A stretch of DNA of 64,000 nt. Origin: Desmodesmus armatus (taxonomy: Eukaryota; Chlorophyta; Chlorophyceae; Sphaeropleales; Scenedesmaceae). The DNA lies in the NCBI GenBank assembly GCA_007449985.2, contig VIIQ02000059.1, positions 62,001-126,000 on the forward strand, given 5' to 3'. Shown here piece by piece: positions 22,110-32,717 of the stretch. How positions within the stretch are numbered: position 1 is the stretch's first letter; every line of letters begins with the position of its first letter. Position numbers and translations under genes: made by a program. The notes below the pieces were generated by a model that saw only the letters and a program-made list of their open reading frames with translations, ran no database searches and was not told the origin of the DNA.

Positions 22110-24064
22110 ATGGCTTTTGATTTTCAAAAGTCTGTGAGCGACCTTATCGAGCTTATCAAGGCCGGTGACGTGCAGGCTGTCCAGCAGTTTCCAGCTTTGA
22201 CAGCAGTAGTTGCTGGAACTGACGACAATGGATGCACACCCCTTCACATTGCAGCTGAGTATGGCAGAGACAGCATTGCCACAGAGCTAATCGATGCTTG
22301 GGCAGACATGGACGCAGTCAACAACGAGGGTGTAACCCCTTTGCAGCTGGCAGCTGCTTATGGCAAGACCAGCACAGTGCAGCTGCTGCTGGAAGCAGGA
22401 GGGGACCCCTGCATACTTGACAAGCAGGGTACAACAGCCTTGAAACAAGCTGCTGCAGCTGGCTGCACCAGTATGGTCGGCCTCCTGATAGAGGGCGTGC
22501 AGAAGGCTGGTGTCAGCCTTGACACAGCAGACAGGGTGGGGTACACAGCCCTCCATGAAGCAGCATTCTTTGGGCGCACGGATGCTGCCGCTCTGCTGCT
22601 CAGCAAGGGAGCCTCAGTCGATCCCATCAGCAAGTCAGGCCAGACGCCCCTGTGTGAAGCTGCTCGCGGTTGGGTAGTTGGGCAGTTACTGGAGCCTGGA
22701 GCAGCATCAAGCCTTGCCAGTGCTGCTGTGCCAGCAGCAGCAACAGGCAGCCATGCAGGCATGATTGAACTCCTGCTCAGTAAGGGTGCAGCAGTGAACG
22801 CAGTCAACACTATGGGCTGGACAGCTCTGCATGCAGCCGTGGAACAAGGGAACACAGCAGCCGTTCAGGTGCTGCTGAACGCAGGAGCAGCACTTGACAT
22901 CCCCACAACCAATTTTGGGATGACAGCGCTGCACATGGCAGCCGAGAACAAGCACCCAGATGTGCTGCAGTTGCTGGTTGCTGCAGGTGCAGACGTGTCA
23001 GCAGCAGACAAGACGGGGTGCACACCACTACACTGGGCAGCACACACCGGCTGCACGGAGTGCATTGCGCTGCTGTTGGCGGCCCATGCATCTGCAGACG
23101 CAGTTGAAGACGGCCTGCAGACCCCGCTGCACTATGCTGTCATCTTTGGCAATGCAGCTGCAGTAGAGAAGCTTCTGGCGGCCGGTGCTGCAGTGAACGC
23201 TGCTGATGCAGGAGGGGCAACTCCCCTGATAGCATCAATGGTGGCGCCCTGCACTGGTCATGCTGAAATGGTCAGGATGCTGCTAGCAGCAGGAGCATCG
23301 CCAGGCACGGCTGCTGCAGACGGCTACACAGCGCTGCATGTTGCAGCAAGCAGCGGCAGTACAGAAATCACCCAGCTGCTTATCGCTCATGGCGCCCCTT
23401 TAAATGCTGCACTGGATGATGATGATACCCCCCTGCACTTGGCAGTCAAGGGCCAGCACACAGCCATGGTGCAGCTGCTGCTTGATGCTGGGGCGGCAGC
23501 TTATGAACCAGGTTCGAACGGTCACAGTGCGCTGTGCATGGCTGCAGCAGCAGGCCACATGCCCACCATTGAGTGCCTGCTGCAGCACTGCCCGCTGGGC
23601 ACAGCTGCTGGTGCTGACCACGTGGCCAGGTCAGCTGTATGGCTAGCGACAGCAGAGACCCCGGTTTGGATGCCAGCACCAAGCAGAGTGTAGTGCAGCA
23701 GCTGCTGCTGTCGGCTGTGAGGAGCGATGCAGCAGCTGCCAAAGCAGCCCTGCAGGAGGGGATAGATCCGGCAGGCAGTGCGGTGTGCGGTGTGCTGATT
23801 GACGCGTGGCTCGACACTGATGCAGTCGAAGTCGAGAAACAGCGGGCAGCAGTGCAGCACCTGATTGTCAGCATGGCTGCGGCACACAAGCAGCAGCAGG
23901 GCGCGCTGGAGCATTCACGCCTGGCGCTGCGCACAGCCGCATGTTTGGTGACAGCACTAGCAGCATCACTGGCGGTGCCATGGCTGGCATATGCTGCGGT
24001 TGCATTGCTGGTGGTGCGGCTGCTTGTGCAGTTGCATCCAAGCACAACAGATGACCATATGTAG
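22110..24064 (+). CDS. Ankyrin-repeat protein, copy D
   Basis: A single long frame from ATG 22110 (MAFDFQKSVSDLIELIKAGD) to TAG 23691-23693 encodes 527 residues with about 14 ankyrin repeats (consensus G-x-TPLHxAA-x-x-G and LLLxxGA). A GTG-led in-frame extension to 22089 is possible. After the end of the ankyrin domain a second overlapping frame (ATG 23639 to 24064) encodes the family tail (TKQSVVQQLL, coiled coil, membrane helix AYAAVALLVVRLLVQL). In copy E the two parts are in one frame, so D carries a one-base loss at about 23655, the same lesion as in C. Products may be a truncated soluble ankyrin protein, or a full protein if frame is restored. Ankyrin repeats mediate protein binding; the partner is unknown. 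Confidence 0.75.
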
Positions 24065-25466
24065 GCACAGCTGCCAGCCGGCCAGTCGCCAGTGATGGCA
24101 GAGGCTCAGGCAGCGCTGTATGCGGACCCCGGGTAGCAGCAGCAGCTACTGCAGCTGTCGAAGAGCCAAGGCATTGCTGGAGATAAACAGCAGGAAAAGC
24201 TGGCAGCAGCGGTGAGGGCACTTTGGTGTGATAATGACAGCAGCAGCATTGTTGCCGCTGTCTAGCGCTTGACCGTCAAGCGGCCAGCTAGCGGCTAGCT
24301 GGCACACTGTGGCTGGTTTTGTTCTATGTCTGGTCCCTATGGCACCCAATGGTCATGCTATTGGATTTGTCAGCTGTGCAGTGTGGTGGATGGGGGCAGG
24401 GGTGCGTTATGACCTGGCAACATTGGCAATGTGTGTTCTGCAGGTTGCAGAAGCATTTGTTTTTCCTGGGTGCCACCTGGTGAGTGTGCCCTAGGTGATT
24501 CAGCATCTCAACCTCATTTTGGCAGCTGTTCTGCCTTCCTCCCAGTAATGCAAGAGCTGCACCTGCAGCCTGCACTGGCACCTACCACTGCAACACATGC
24601 AGCTGCAGACTGTCCTGCCTATTTATCTTTGGCGGCATGGCGGCACGTGTGCTCGCGGCGAGCTGGGCATGTGTTGTGTGATGCCTTGTAGTTGCTATGG
24701 CTCCTGTTGATGCAGCACTGCCTCTTGCCTTGTGAGAGGGGTTAGCAGGCAGGGCAGGGCGAGAGAAATGGGCAGGTGACAGCACCTGCCTGTGGGTGAC
24801 AGGGCGATGGTCCATGACCAGCCAGGTGTGGGTACAGCTGTGCTTGGCGGGCTGTTGCCGACTTGCAGAGTGTGGTTTGATAGATGTCCGTAGCAGAACA
24901 GTGTTCAGTGCGGGCTGCATGGCTCTTCAAGCCTGCAGGCTGCAGTGCGGCGGTGCTTGCTAATAGATACAGAGTGGGTCCTTGTGCTGCAGCAGGTGAC
25001 AGTATGATTGTACAACCTTCAACAAATGCCCAACGCAGAGAGCACACGTTTGGATTTCTTTTTGGTGAGACAATCGGGGCTATCACCCGTAATTGAAGTG
25101 CCGGCCTCCTGCCCGCAGGCTATTGGCTTCGCGGGGGTTCAACGAGGTGGCCGCAAAACAGACATTCGGCCATTGAAAAATCATAACGAGGAATGAAGAC
25201 CCCTTAACATCAACGTGCAGTACGCATGGAGAGTCAACTTGCTTTGAGCGGGGTTTGGGGTTTGCGCGGGATCAAGCTTGAGTTGGCACGACACCATATT
25301 CACCAGCCATTCCTTTCAAGTCAGTCAGTCTAAGTTTTACCGAAGCAGGGTTACTTGCAAGCGTGGACGTACAACACGTCTGGAGGGTTCGTGAACAGAC
25401 ACGTCGTCCAGCTCATCAACCTGCGAAGCAAAGACCTTACCTCGTTGGTGACAGAAACAACATAGT
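24065..25466. other. Spacer between ankyrin copies D and F
   Basis: 24070-24220 retains coding-like, coiled-coil-like sequence with an in-frame TAG, probably a decayed extension of the family tail. Two odd palindromes lie at 24266-24303. 25240-25465 is the 5' flank of copy F and resembles the flank of copy E. I see no independent gene. Confidence 0.5.
24266..24303. repeat. Adjacent pair of 1-nt-centre palindromes
   Basis: CGCTTGAC-C-GTCAAGCG (24266-24282) is immediately followed by GCCAGCTAGC-G-GCTAGCTGGC (24283-24303). Both are perfect. Confidence 0.95.
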
Positions 25467-26171
25467 ATGGATTCTCAAGAAGCATTTCGTGACCTTCGTA
25501 AGCTCATAGAAGCCGGTGACCTGAAGGGTGTTCAGCAGTTCCCAGCCTTGGAAGCAGCAGTGACAGCAACGGACGCAAAGGGGTGCGCCCCCCTGCACAT
25601 TGCAGCTTGGCAGCACAAAGACAGAATTGTCACTGAGCTCATCCATGTTGGAGCAGACGTGCACGCAGTGGATGCCAATGGTGAAACCCCACTGCACAAA
25701 GCAGCACAGAGCAAGGTCAGCACAGTCCGCCTGCTGCTGGCCAAACGAGCAGACGCATGCAACCCCGATCACAAGGGTGACCTGCCCCTGCATAAAGCAG
25801 CAACGTCTGGCCATACCAGCATCGTCCGTGTCTTGATAGAGGCCATGCAGAAGGCTGGTGTCAGCATCAAAACAGCAAACAGAGATGGGAAGACAGCCCT
25901 GCAGGTTGCCATGGCAGCCATGGCAGCTCAGCCGTGTCCGGGACACGCAGCTACTGTCAAGGTGCTGCACGCAGCCGCTGCTCCAGCAGCAGCAGCAGCA
26001 GGAGCAGAAGCAGCAGCAGCAGCAGGCAGCACCCCCACTACAACGAGCAGAACAGCCCTTCCAGGTGACCTGACAGCCCCTCCTCACAGGGTTGGGTGCG
26101 GCTGTTCTGGGGACAAAAGAAAATGCTTGCAGGCGCAAGCAAGCAGCCTGAAACGCACTGCACGGCGCTAA
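25467..26171 (+). CDS. Short ankyrin-repeat protein, copy F
   Basis: An intact 234-codon ORF starting MDSQEAFRDLRKLIEAGD. It has the family leader (GVQQFPALEAAVTATDAKG), about four to five ankyrin repeats, then an Ala-rich linker and a basic end (QAQASSLKRTARR). The same terminal signature (QASQLKRAARR) closes copy E, so F looks like an internally deleted E-type gene. The 5' and 3' flanks (about 25320-25466 and 26172-26650) also match those of E. No membrane helix is present, so the product should be soluble. Partner and role are unknown. Confidence 0.8.
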   Translation: MDSQEAFRDLRKLIEAGDLKGVQQFPALEAAVTATDAKGCAPLHIAAWQHKDRIVTELIHVGADVHAVDANGETPLHKAAQSKVSTVRLLLAKRADACNPDHKGDLPLHKAATSGHTSIVRVLIEAMQKAGVSIKTANRDGKTALQVAMAAMAAQPCPGHAATVKVLHAAAAPAAAAAGAEAAAAAGSTPTTTSRTALPGDLTAPPHRVGCGCSGDKRKCLQAQASSLKRTARR

Positions 26172-26732
26172 ACTTCAGCGGCTGAGCGATGGCAGCAAGG
26201 TGCATTGTAGCGAAAGCAGGTGGGTGTCACCCACCAGCTTGGGCGCAGCCAAAGCAAGTGGAAGCGTGGGTGTCACCGGCAGGGGCCTAGACCCTAGCGC
26301 ATGTTGGGAGCCGCCGGCTGGCAGCGTGAATGGGCCGTTCACGGCCAAAGGGAGGCCTCCTATGGCAGGGTGGGCAGTACTGGGGCTGTGCTTTGGAGTG
26401 GAGCAAGTTATAATCTGGGGCGATGTTGTGGCAAGCCTTGTGTGGGGTGTGGTTCATTGTGATGGGTGTGATTTCAAATCCCAGTGGGCGTGGCGCATGA
26501 TGGGCTCTGAAAGCTCACCGTGACAGTTACAGACATGCAGGGGCCAGGACTCTGCCGAAGACTGCTGAACCAAGCAGGAGGGTGGATGCAGCAGTGCGTT
26601 CTGAGCATATTGCTTACTTGCCACGATTATGATGGCAGTGTGTCTGGGGACTCTCATGCCGTGCACGGCTATATGGCCACGGGGTGGGGCTTCTTTTGCT
26701 CCTTGCTCCAATTGGCTGTCATATGGGGGAGT
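26172..26732 (+). repeat. 3' flank of copy F, duplicated downstream of copy E
   Basis: Sequence from 26172 to about 26650 aligns with 35045-35590. Shared blocks include GATGGCAGCAAGGTGCAT, CACCCACCAGCTTG, CCTAGACCCTAG, AAGACTGCTGAA and AAGCAGGA. The duplication therefore included gene plus 3' flank. The LINE lies just beyond. Confidence 0.75.
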
Positions 26733-26966
26733 ATGTTACATGGACATTTTCGCCAAACAACAATGGCATTGCCCACCAGGATCGAGCCAGGTGAACCTCA
26801 TAAGTTGTCTCCCCTGCGGTGGTTTGCACCACCTACACCGGGTTGACCAAAGAAGGCAGAACCACCAGAATTGCAGCAAGTGCCAGCCATGCTAGGAACC
26901 TATTGTGTGCAGAGATGAGGGCAGGCAACTATACCAGTGTGGACACAAGAAACAGAACAAAGTCAG

Positions 26967-29900
26967 TCAAATACCCATAGTAAGGCCAAGCAAGCGTGCT
27001 CTGCGCACTTTCATTTTGTACAAAGTGTGTGCCAGGGCCGACTGTTCGGCATGTTGAAACACAGTAGCAACACAATCTTGGTCACCCAACTGGACTGAAG
27101 CCGGGTCAGCAAAGGCTGGGCAGGCGGTGCGCAGATCATCATACACGGGACATTCAAGAATGAAGTGCTTTAGATCTTCAACATTGTTGCTGGTGCCAGT
27201 ACGGGCCAGCACAGCAGCGCGGTTGGCCAGCGAAGCGTCCTGACCAGAGCACAAACGACAGATGCGATCCGCCCTTGGGACAGACTCCCTACGCTTGCGA
27301 CCCTGCTCAATTTCAAGATGTGCAGAGCCAACACGCAACTGCGCCAGGTTTTGTGCCACGTTGAAAGACAAGCACAACTTCATATGCGGGGCTGCATGGT
27401 CTCTAGAGAAAGGATCAAAGCCAGGGTCAAGAGGGTATACCCATGCATGGTGTGTAAGCCTGTGAATGCCGGCAGACGGTGCAGTGCGAGGGCTGCCTTC
27501 TGTAAGACCCTGCCACCTATCACGGAACAGGCCAGCCAAGGCAGCCTGCACAGCTGACTCCTGCCACCGCTGCTGCAACACCCACTCCAAAGGCTGCTGC
27601 CGCCAGCTACTATCAAGGAGCTGCAAGCCAGACATAGTGTGCAACACACCATACGACCAGCAACGCTGACAGCCATCCAAGGCCAACATAACGTCCTCGC
27701 GCCACACACAACTGGCCAGTGACCTGGGCTCCTCATCACGCGAATCCGACAGCTTGGTCCACCACCGCGCAGCCAGGACTACCCAGTGGTACATGACGGG
27801 AATGCGGTGCAGGTCCCGGTATAATACATCCTTGGCAACCCCTTTGATGGATCCTGTCATGATCCTCAGGAACGAGGTGTGCACACTCTCGGCTTGTGTG
27901 TCGTACGGTGCGGAGTGCAGGCGCTTCACAAACATTGCCGGGCCCCAGATATGCGACGCATATGACAACACAGGCTCGACCAAAATATCAAACATTCTGC
28001 ACTTGATGTCAAACTGGGTGAGGCAAGCCCGACGACAGCGCGTCAGCATGGCATGCATGGCTTTGCTGCCGGAAACTGCCAGCGCGTCCGACGCCCCCAG
28101 AAGCCCCCGAGTGGCATGCACACGCACGCCCAGATACACGTACTCTGATTGCAGCGCAATTTCACGGCCCCGAAACACAAGGCGAAACCCTGCAGGCACC
28201 CTCAAGTGTTGCGGGCGGAAACACACGACACAAGTCTTGTGCGGCGCAAGGTTCACCTCCATATCAAACAATGTGCAGAAGACATCAAGCACATCCACGA
28301 TCTGCTGTATCTCGCAGGCCTCGAAGCTGAGCAACCCCACGTCGTCAGCATACATCACGTCAGGCACCTTAAGTCCACTCAGCACTGGCCCTGCCCCCGG
28401 CAACTTGAGCCTGATCAGGTAATGCAGCAACTCAATAAACAGGCCGAACAAGAGGGGGCTCAGCTCACTCCCCTGCTTTGTGCCAGACACTGTGGGGAAG
28501 GCGTCCCCAAGCTCCCCATTGACTGCCACCTGACAGCACACCCGATCATACAACGCCACCAACATGTCCAGAAAGGGGCCATGCACACCCAACTGTCGAC
28601 ATCGCTCCAACAACAGGTCCCTCCTAACCTTGTCAAAAGCCTTCTTAAAGTCCACAAAGACCACATACAAGCGACGGCGGCGATGCTGCGCCACACTGAT
28701 CAGATGCTGCAGCGTGAAGATGGCATCTAGTGTGCCATGGCCCGGCCTAAAGCCACACTGGGTGGGAGCCCGAAGTGACAGGAGTGACGCCAACCGCTCA
28801 AAGCGCTGATTCAAGAAGCGATCCAACATGCGGGAAAAGACAGGTGACACAGAGATACCTCTGTACTGGTCCCGTACTGCCAGGGCAGCAGGGCTCAGCG
28901 ACTTCGGCACGGGGACCAACTTGCTGGTGCGCATAACCTCCGGGACACAAGCATTAGAGAACATGGCCTGCAGCAACCACTGTGCACACTCAACAACGAC
29001 AGGACAGGCCGGCAGAGGGTCACCACTCGAACCTGTATCACGGACAGGGGCAGCGGCCAGCCTTAAGAGCTCTCCAGTCAGCCCCTGAGCATCAGGGGCT
29101 TTGCCGGCCGGGAGCGCCATGCATTGTTCCACCTCAGCCAGGGTGACATCAGCGTTAAGTGCAGCCATGGCTGCCTCCTGACCCCGAGGGGCTGCTGCGT
29201 ACAGCTGCTGCTTGAGAGCGACCTCATCGACAGACAGGGCCTGTGGATGGGGTGCCGCCCCCAACAGGACCCTAAAATAGTCCGTCCAAGCCGCCACGTC
29301 CGACAAAGGTGTTTGCGGGCGCCTATCCCCAAAAAACACATGCCAGTAGTCCTTCTGGGTGTGCCCAAAGTAGGTGCCCAGCATATCAATCTGCACACGC
29401 ATTGCATGCTCCCGCTTTTTGCGCTTACAACAGCTCTTGTACTCACGTCGAGCCGCCTCCAAGGCATTCCGTGCAACAGGGCACCCGGCCTGAGAGCCAT
29501 ACACACCCCCTCTGCTTGCATGCCAGGCAGCCCATGCCCCATCCAATTCCCCAGAAAGCCGCCTACAGTCAGCATCATACCACGGCTGGTCCCTGCGCCC
29601 GTGGCCGGGTTGGGCAGGGGCAGGCTGCTCTCTGTCACCTCCCGCACACGAAACCAATTGATCTGAAAACTGCCGCAACGCACACTCAACACTCACACCA
29701 CCTGCCTGCCAAGACTGTAACATAGCCTGAAAACAGTCCGCTTGACGCACAAGGGCGCTAGTGTAGCCAGACCCTGAGGTGGGACGGTGCACCCTGCACC
29801 GGCCCCCCCTGCGAGGCACCTCATGACACCGCCTGGGCAGGTCGGTGAGTGACACATAGAGACCACAGTGGTCCTTGGAGGCTGACGCCTTGTAAGGCAG

Positions 29901-30740
29901 GACCCGGAAGGACTGCACATGACGATACAAGGAGGTGGAGGCACAGGCCAGATCAACCACACTGGCACCCACTGACTGCTCACCCATGGGATTGGCATAA
30001 CAGGTGAAGGCCCCTTCCACATCCCCATGGGTCCTACCATTGAGCACAACCGAGGAGACAGCAAACAGACCATTCATAAACTCCAGCGCCCGAGGGCGGC
30101 TGGGTACAGACATGTCCATAGAGCGCCTGTAGGAAGGTACACACCTCAAATGGTGTAAGGTCGGGAGAACTGACGGGTCATTGAGACCTGGGGGAACCGC
30201 AAGATTAGAGGGCACGTCACAACTCAATCTGCCAATGCGCATGTTCAGGTCCCCAAGAACCAAATGCTTGTGGCCTCTGGCCTCTGCTGCAGACAGCCCA
30301 GCAAACAAGGCAGCCATGGGGTCTGCATCCACCACCCCAGATGCATACACAGCAGAGCCAGGAGGGCTGAAGTAACACACGGCAACAGTAAGCTGAAAAC
30401 CTGGCACAACCACCCAGACGATGCCCTCCCTCGGGTCCGTGGTAACCGTCAGCCCTGAGCCCATGCTCAGTGCAGAGAACCTCTTAACAAACACAGTGAT
30501 ACCCCCATGCGGCCTGCCGCGGCTTGGCCGCGGCCGGACACAATGAAAAGCATCATAGCCAGGCAACAACCCTTGAACCTCATGCGTTGTGTCCTCCACG
30601 AGCATTGTCTCTACAAAGCCGTAAATGTCACACCCCTGCTCTTGCGCCACAACACTGGGTATCCTAGTAGCCGCCATGCCCCCCACATTCTGCACAAGGA
30701 ACCTCACATCTATTGCTGCAACACTATGCGGTGGATTCAT
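26967..30740 (-). CDS. LINE ORF2: endonuclease, reverse transcriptase, zinc finger
   Basis: A 1257-residue polyprotein. Residues about 10-300 form an APE-type endonuclease: LVQNVGG, VET (about 45), GDLNMRIG (about 165), SVVDLACAS, and KDHCGLYVSL near its end, so catalytic Glu, Asp, Asn and His are present. The reverse transcriptase follows with YRGISVSPVFSRMLDR, QCGFRPGHGTLDAIF, VFVDFKKAFDKVRRD (about 698), GTKQGSELSPLLFGL and the catalytic YADD (about 798). Near 1164 is a C-terminal zinc finger, CRLC...HFILEC, typical of zf-RVT. The protein nicks target DNA and primes cDNA synthesis on it. Its ATG overlaps the ORF1 stop as ATGA (30737-30740). No internal stop or missing catalytic residue is evident. 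Confidence 0.93.
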   Translation of the reverse strand: MNPPHSVAAIDVRFLVQNVGGMAATRIPSVVAQEQGCDIYGFVETMLVEDTTHEVQGLLPGYDAFHCVRPRPSRGRPHGGITVFVKRFSALSMGSGLTVTTDPREGIVWVVVPGFQLTVAVCYFSPPGSAVYASGVVDADPMAALFAGLSAAEARGHKHLVLGDLNMRIGRLSCDVPSNLAVPPGLNDPSVLPTLHHLRCVPSYRRSMDMSVPSRPRALEFMNGLFAVSSVVLNGRTHGDVEGAFTCYANPMGEQSVGASVVDLACASTSLYRHVQSFRVLPYKASASKDHCGLYVSLTDLPRRCHEVPRRGGRCRVHRPTSGSGYTSALVRQADCFQAMLQSWQAGGVSVECALRQFSDQLVSCAGGDREQPAPAQPGHGRRDQPWYDADCRRLSGELDGAWAAWHASRGGVYGSQAGCPVARNALEAARREYKSCCKRKKREHAMRVQIDMLGTYFGHTQKDYWHVFFGDRRPQTPLSDVAAWTDYFRVLLGAAPHPQALSVDEVALKQQLYAAAPRGQEAAMAALNADVTLAEVEQCMALPAGKAPDAQGLTGELLRLAAAPVRDTGSSGDPLPACPVVVECAQWLLQAMFSNACVPEVMRTSKLVPVPKSLSPAALAVRDQYRGISVSPVFSRMLDRFLNQRFERLASLLSLRAPTQCGFRPGHGTLDAIFTLQHLISVAQHRRRRLYVVFVDFKKAFDKVRRDLLLERCRQLGVHGPFLDMLVALYDRVCCQVAVNGELGDAFPTVSGTKQGSELSPLLFGLFIELLHYLIRLKLPGAGPVLSGLKVPDVMYADDVGLLSFEACEIQQIVDVLDVFCTLFDMEVNLAPHKTCVVCFRPQHLRVPAGFRLVFRGREIALQSEYVYLGVRVHATRGLLGASDALAVSGSKAMHAMLTRCRRACLTQFDIKCRMFDILVEPVLSYASHIWGPAMFVKRLHSAPYDTQAESVHTSFLRIMTGSIKGVAKDVLYRDLHRIPVMYHWVVLAARWWTKLSDSRDEEPRSLASCVWREDVMLALDGCQRCWSYGVLHTMSGLQLLDSSWRQQPLEWVLQQRWQESAVQAALAGLFRDRWQGLTEGSPRTAPSAGIHRLTHHAWVYPLDPGFDPFSRDHAAPHMKLCLSFNVAQNLAQLRVGSAHLEIEQGRKRRESVPRADRICRLCSGQDASLANRAAVLARTGTSNNVEDLKHFILECPVYDDLRTACPAFADPASVQLGDQDCVATVFQHAEQSALAHTLYKMKVRRARLLGLTMGI

Positions 30741-31348
30741 CGCCTGCCAGCCCCAGCCCCTGCCCCTGCCTCTGCACCTCCCTCGGCCCTAGCCCTGTGT
30801 GCGCCCCCAGAGCGATCTGTGGGGCCGCGGGGAGCCAGCTGCACCTGCTCCCACCGGGGGCGGCCACCGCCACGTGACCGCACCTGCTTCTCAAGGACAG
30901 CCCCCTTCCAGCGCACCTTCACCCCCTCAGCCCTCAGCCGGCTGGCTTCCGGCCCCAGCTCCCGGCGCTGCGCCCGCTCAGCCTCTGACAGCAGCTGCTC
31001 AACATAGACCTGATGACCCTGGCGAGCCAAGGCCATGCGGGTGCGGCCCCCCAGCACCACCTCCTCCAGCTGAGGCGAGCGCAGCAGCACACGGTAGAGG
31101 GCCATCGGCTGCCGTGCAGGCCGCCTGCTGGCTGAGTTGGGCCCACCACCAGCACCCGCCCCTGCATCAGCACCTTGCCGTGCTGTGCCGCTGCTGCCCG
31201 AGGACCCCGTCGCTGCTGCTGCCTGGTCACCTGCCTGCCCCGCACCTGCTGCACGACCGCTGCTGCTGCTAGGGCCTGCTGCATCACCACCGCCGCTGCC
31301 GCCTGCCCCACCTGCATCTCGCGGCTCAAACACCACTGTCACAGCCAA
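30737..31348 (-). CDS. LINE ORF1: Gly/Ala/Ser-rich protein with basic C-terminus
   Basis: 203 residues. The first third is low-complexity Gly/Ala/Ser. The centre (ALYRVLLRSPQLEEVVLGGR to RRELGPEASRLRAEGVKVRW) is helical and resembles the LxxxGxxxRW pattern of LINE nucleic-acid-binding ORF1 proteins. The end is Arg/Gly-rich. The likely role is RNA binding and chaperoning in the retrotransposition particle. Its TGA shares bases with the ORF2 ATG, so ORF2 is probably reached by stop-restart. Confidence 0.7.
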   Translation of the reverse strand: MAVTVVFEPRDAGGAGGSGGGDAAGPSSSSGRAAGAGQAGDQAAAATGSSGSSGTARQGADAGAGAGGGPNSASRRPARQPMALYRVLLRSPQLEEVVLGGRTRMALARQGHQVYVEQLLSEAERAQRRELGPEASRLRAEGVKVRWKGAVLEKQVRSRGGGRPRWEQVQLAPRGPTDRSGGAHRARAEGGAEAGAGAGAGRR

Positions 31349-32717
31349 GATGCTGGTACGGCTGATGGTGCGCGCGCTGAGAATGGCCTCAGCAACTGCG
31401 TCCGGGGGCGTGCCGACTGGAGCCCAGGCCCCAACTGCCCCATATGCTCCAATGGCAGTACCAGTCCTGTGGCTGTTCCCGCAGCTGCAGGCGTGAACGA
31501 CGGCAGGTGATTACATGCAGGCGCAGGTGTCCTCCAAATATTCTGGTGGGCCACCAGTGATGACAAGGTTAGGTTTGAGGGAGAAACAGCTATGGCCGCT
31601 GGCAGCAAGCCTGTGCAACAGCTGCAAAGCAAATGCTGGACATATACCATGTCTGGCATGCAATCTTTGGCGGCAGCGATGCAGGTGGTAGAGGTGTAAC
31701 TCATGAGCCGATCAGTGCACCAGCCTGGAGTTTGAAGCTGACTGTAGCTGTGGTTGTAAAGCTGACCCGGCCACCGGCTGCCGATTGAATTCTGTGTTGT
31801 GTAATACCAACAGCACTCCATGCATGGTCAAGTATGGTCAAGTCATATGGTCAAGTAACTACTTAGACAGTGGGTGGCCCAGTGTTGCTGTTGTGAAAGC
31901 TTCTCAGCAGCCTGGAGATGGTGCAAGCTTACATTGCCTGACTGTCAACTCTGCACGTACCAGACACCAATAAGGTTTGCCTAGGGAATTGGTGACCAGA
32001 CCTGCCAGTCCAAATGCTGTCTGATCCAAAGTGACACTCAGCAGACTTCTTAAATATAAGGCCACACATAGCAGCAGTTGGAGCAGCAGCTGCACAAGGT
32101 ACAAGCCAAACCAAGTCAACACAAGGCAAGCCGAGGCAGCCATTTGATTTCCTGACATTAAACCTGTTGGCGATGAAGTCAGATGCCTTAGTACCAGCTG
32201 GGCCATTGTATACACAACTGAAGGCACCAACCACAAGTCAATAGTAGCTAAAGCACACCCGCAGGTGCATTCCTTCGACACAGTTTTGGCGGTGGGCTGC
32301 AGTACTGCTCCCGAAAGGCTGCAGTGCAGCTCTGCTTACTCCTCACCTCTGCTGCAGCAATCAACTGTATGCAGGCAACCCCCTGACCTTCGGCAGATGC
32401 CTACATAAAGCAAACCCGATGGCATTCATTTCTGTGGTTTCGTTTTGGGGTGACTGTGGCTGCCACCTGTATCGACAGCAGCCACGTGGCTCACGGCGGG
32501 CTTTGGGGTTTGGCGGGCTCAACGAGGCAAGTGGCACGACGACAAACGAACACACCAGCCGGTCACCAAAACAACATACAGATGCAAAACCTCATTTCAA
32601 AGTGAGTTTACAACTCGTCTGGCGTGGTCGTGGACAGACACGTGTCGTACAACGTCGTCCAGCTCATCGCTCTGCGAAGCCAAGAGCTTGCCATTTTGGT
32701 GACAGAAACGACACATT
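31349..32717. other. LINE 5' flank and promoter region of copy E
   Basis: 31349 to about 31820 probably belongs to the LINE 5' UTR (one open minus frame, not conserved to my knowledge). About 32480-32717 is the 5' flank of copy E, similar to 25240-25466. Nothing recognisable lies between. Confidence 0.45.

Larger units (their letters stand above)
26733..31348 (-). mobile_element. Full-length-looking LINE (APE endonuclease plus RT), ORF1 and ORF2 open
   Basis: A minus-strand non-LTR retrotransposon. ORF1 is 31348-30737, ORF2 is 30740-26967. The 3' UTR runs to about 26733, where TGTAACAT (minus sense) matches the 3' end of a second, truncated copy at 47350-47357. TGTAA is also the usual polyadenylation signal in chlamydomonadalean genes. 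The 5' limit is unknown and probably lies between 31350 and 31820. No poly(A) tail or clear target-site duplication was found. Both ORFs are free of stops, suggesting recent activity. Confidence 0.85.
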
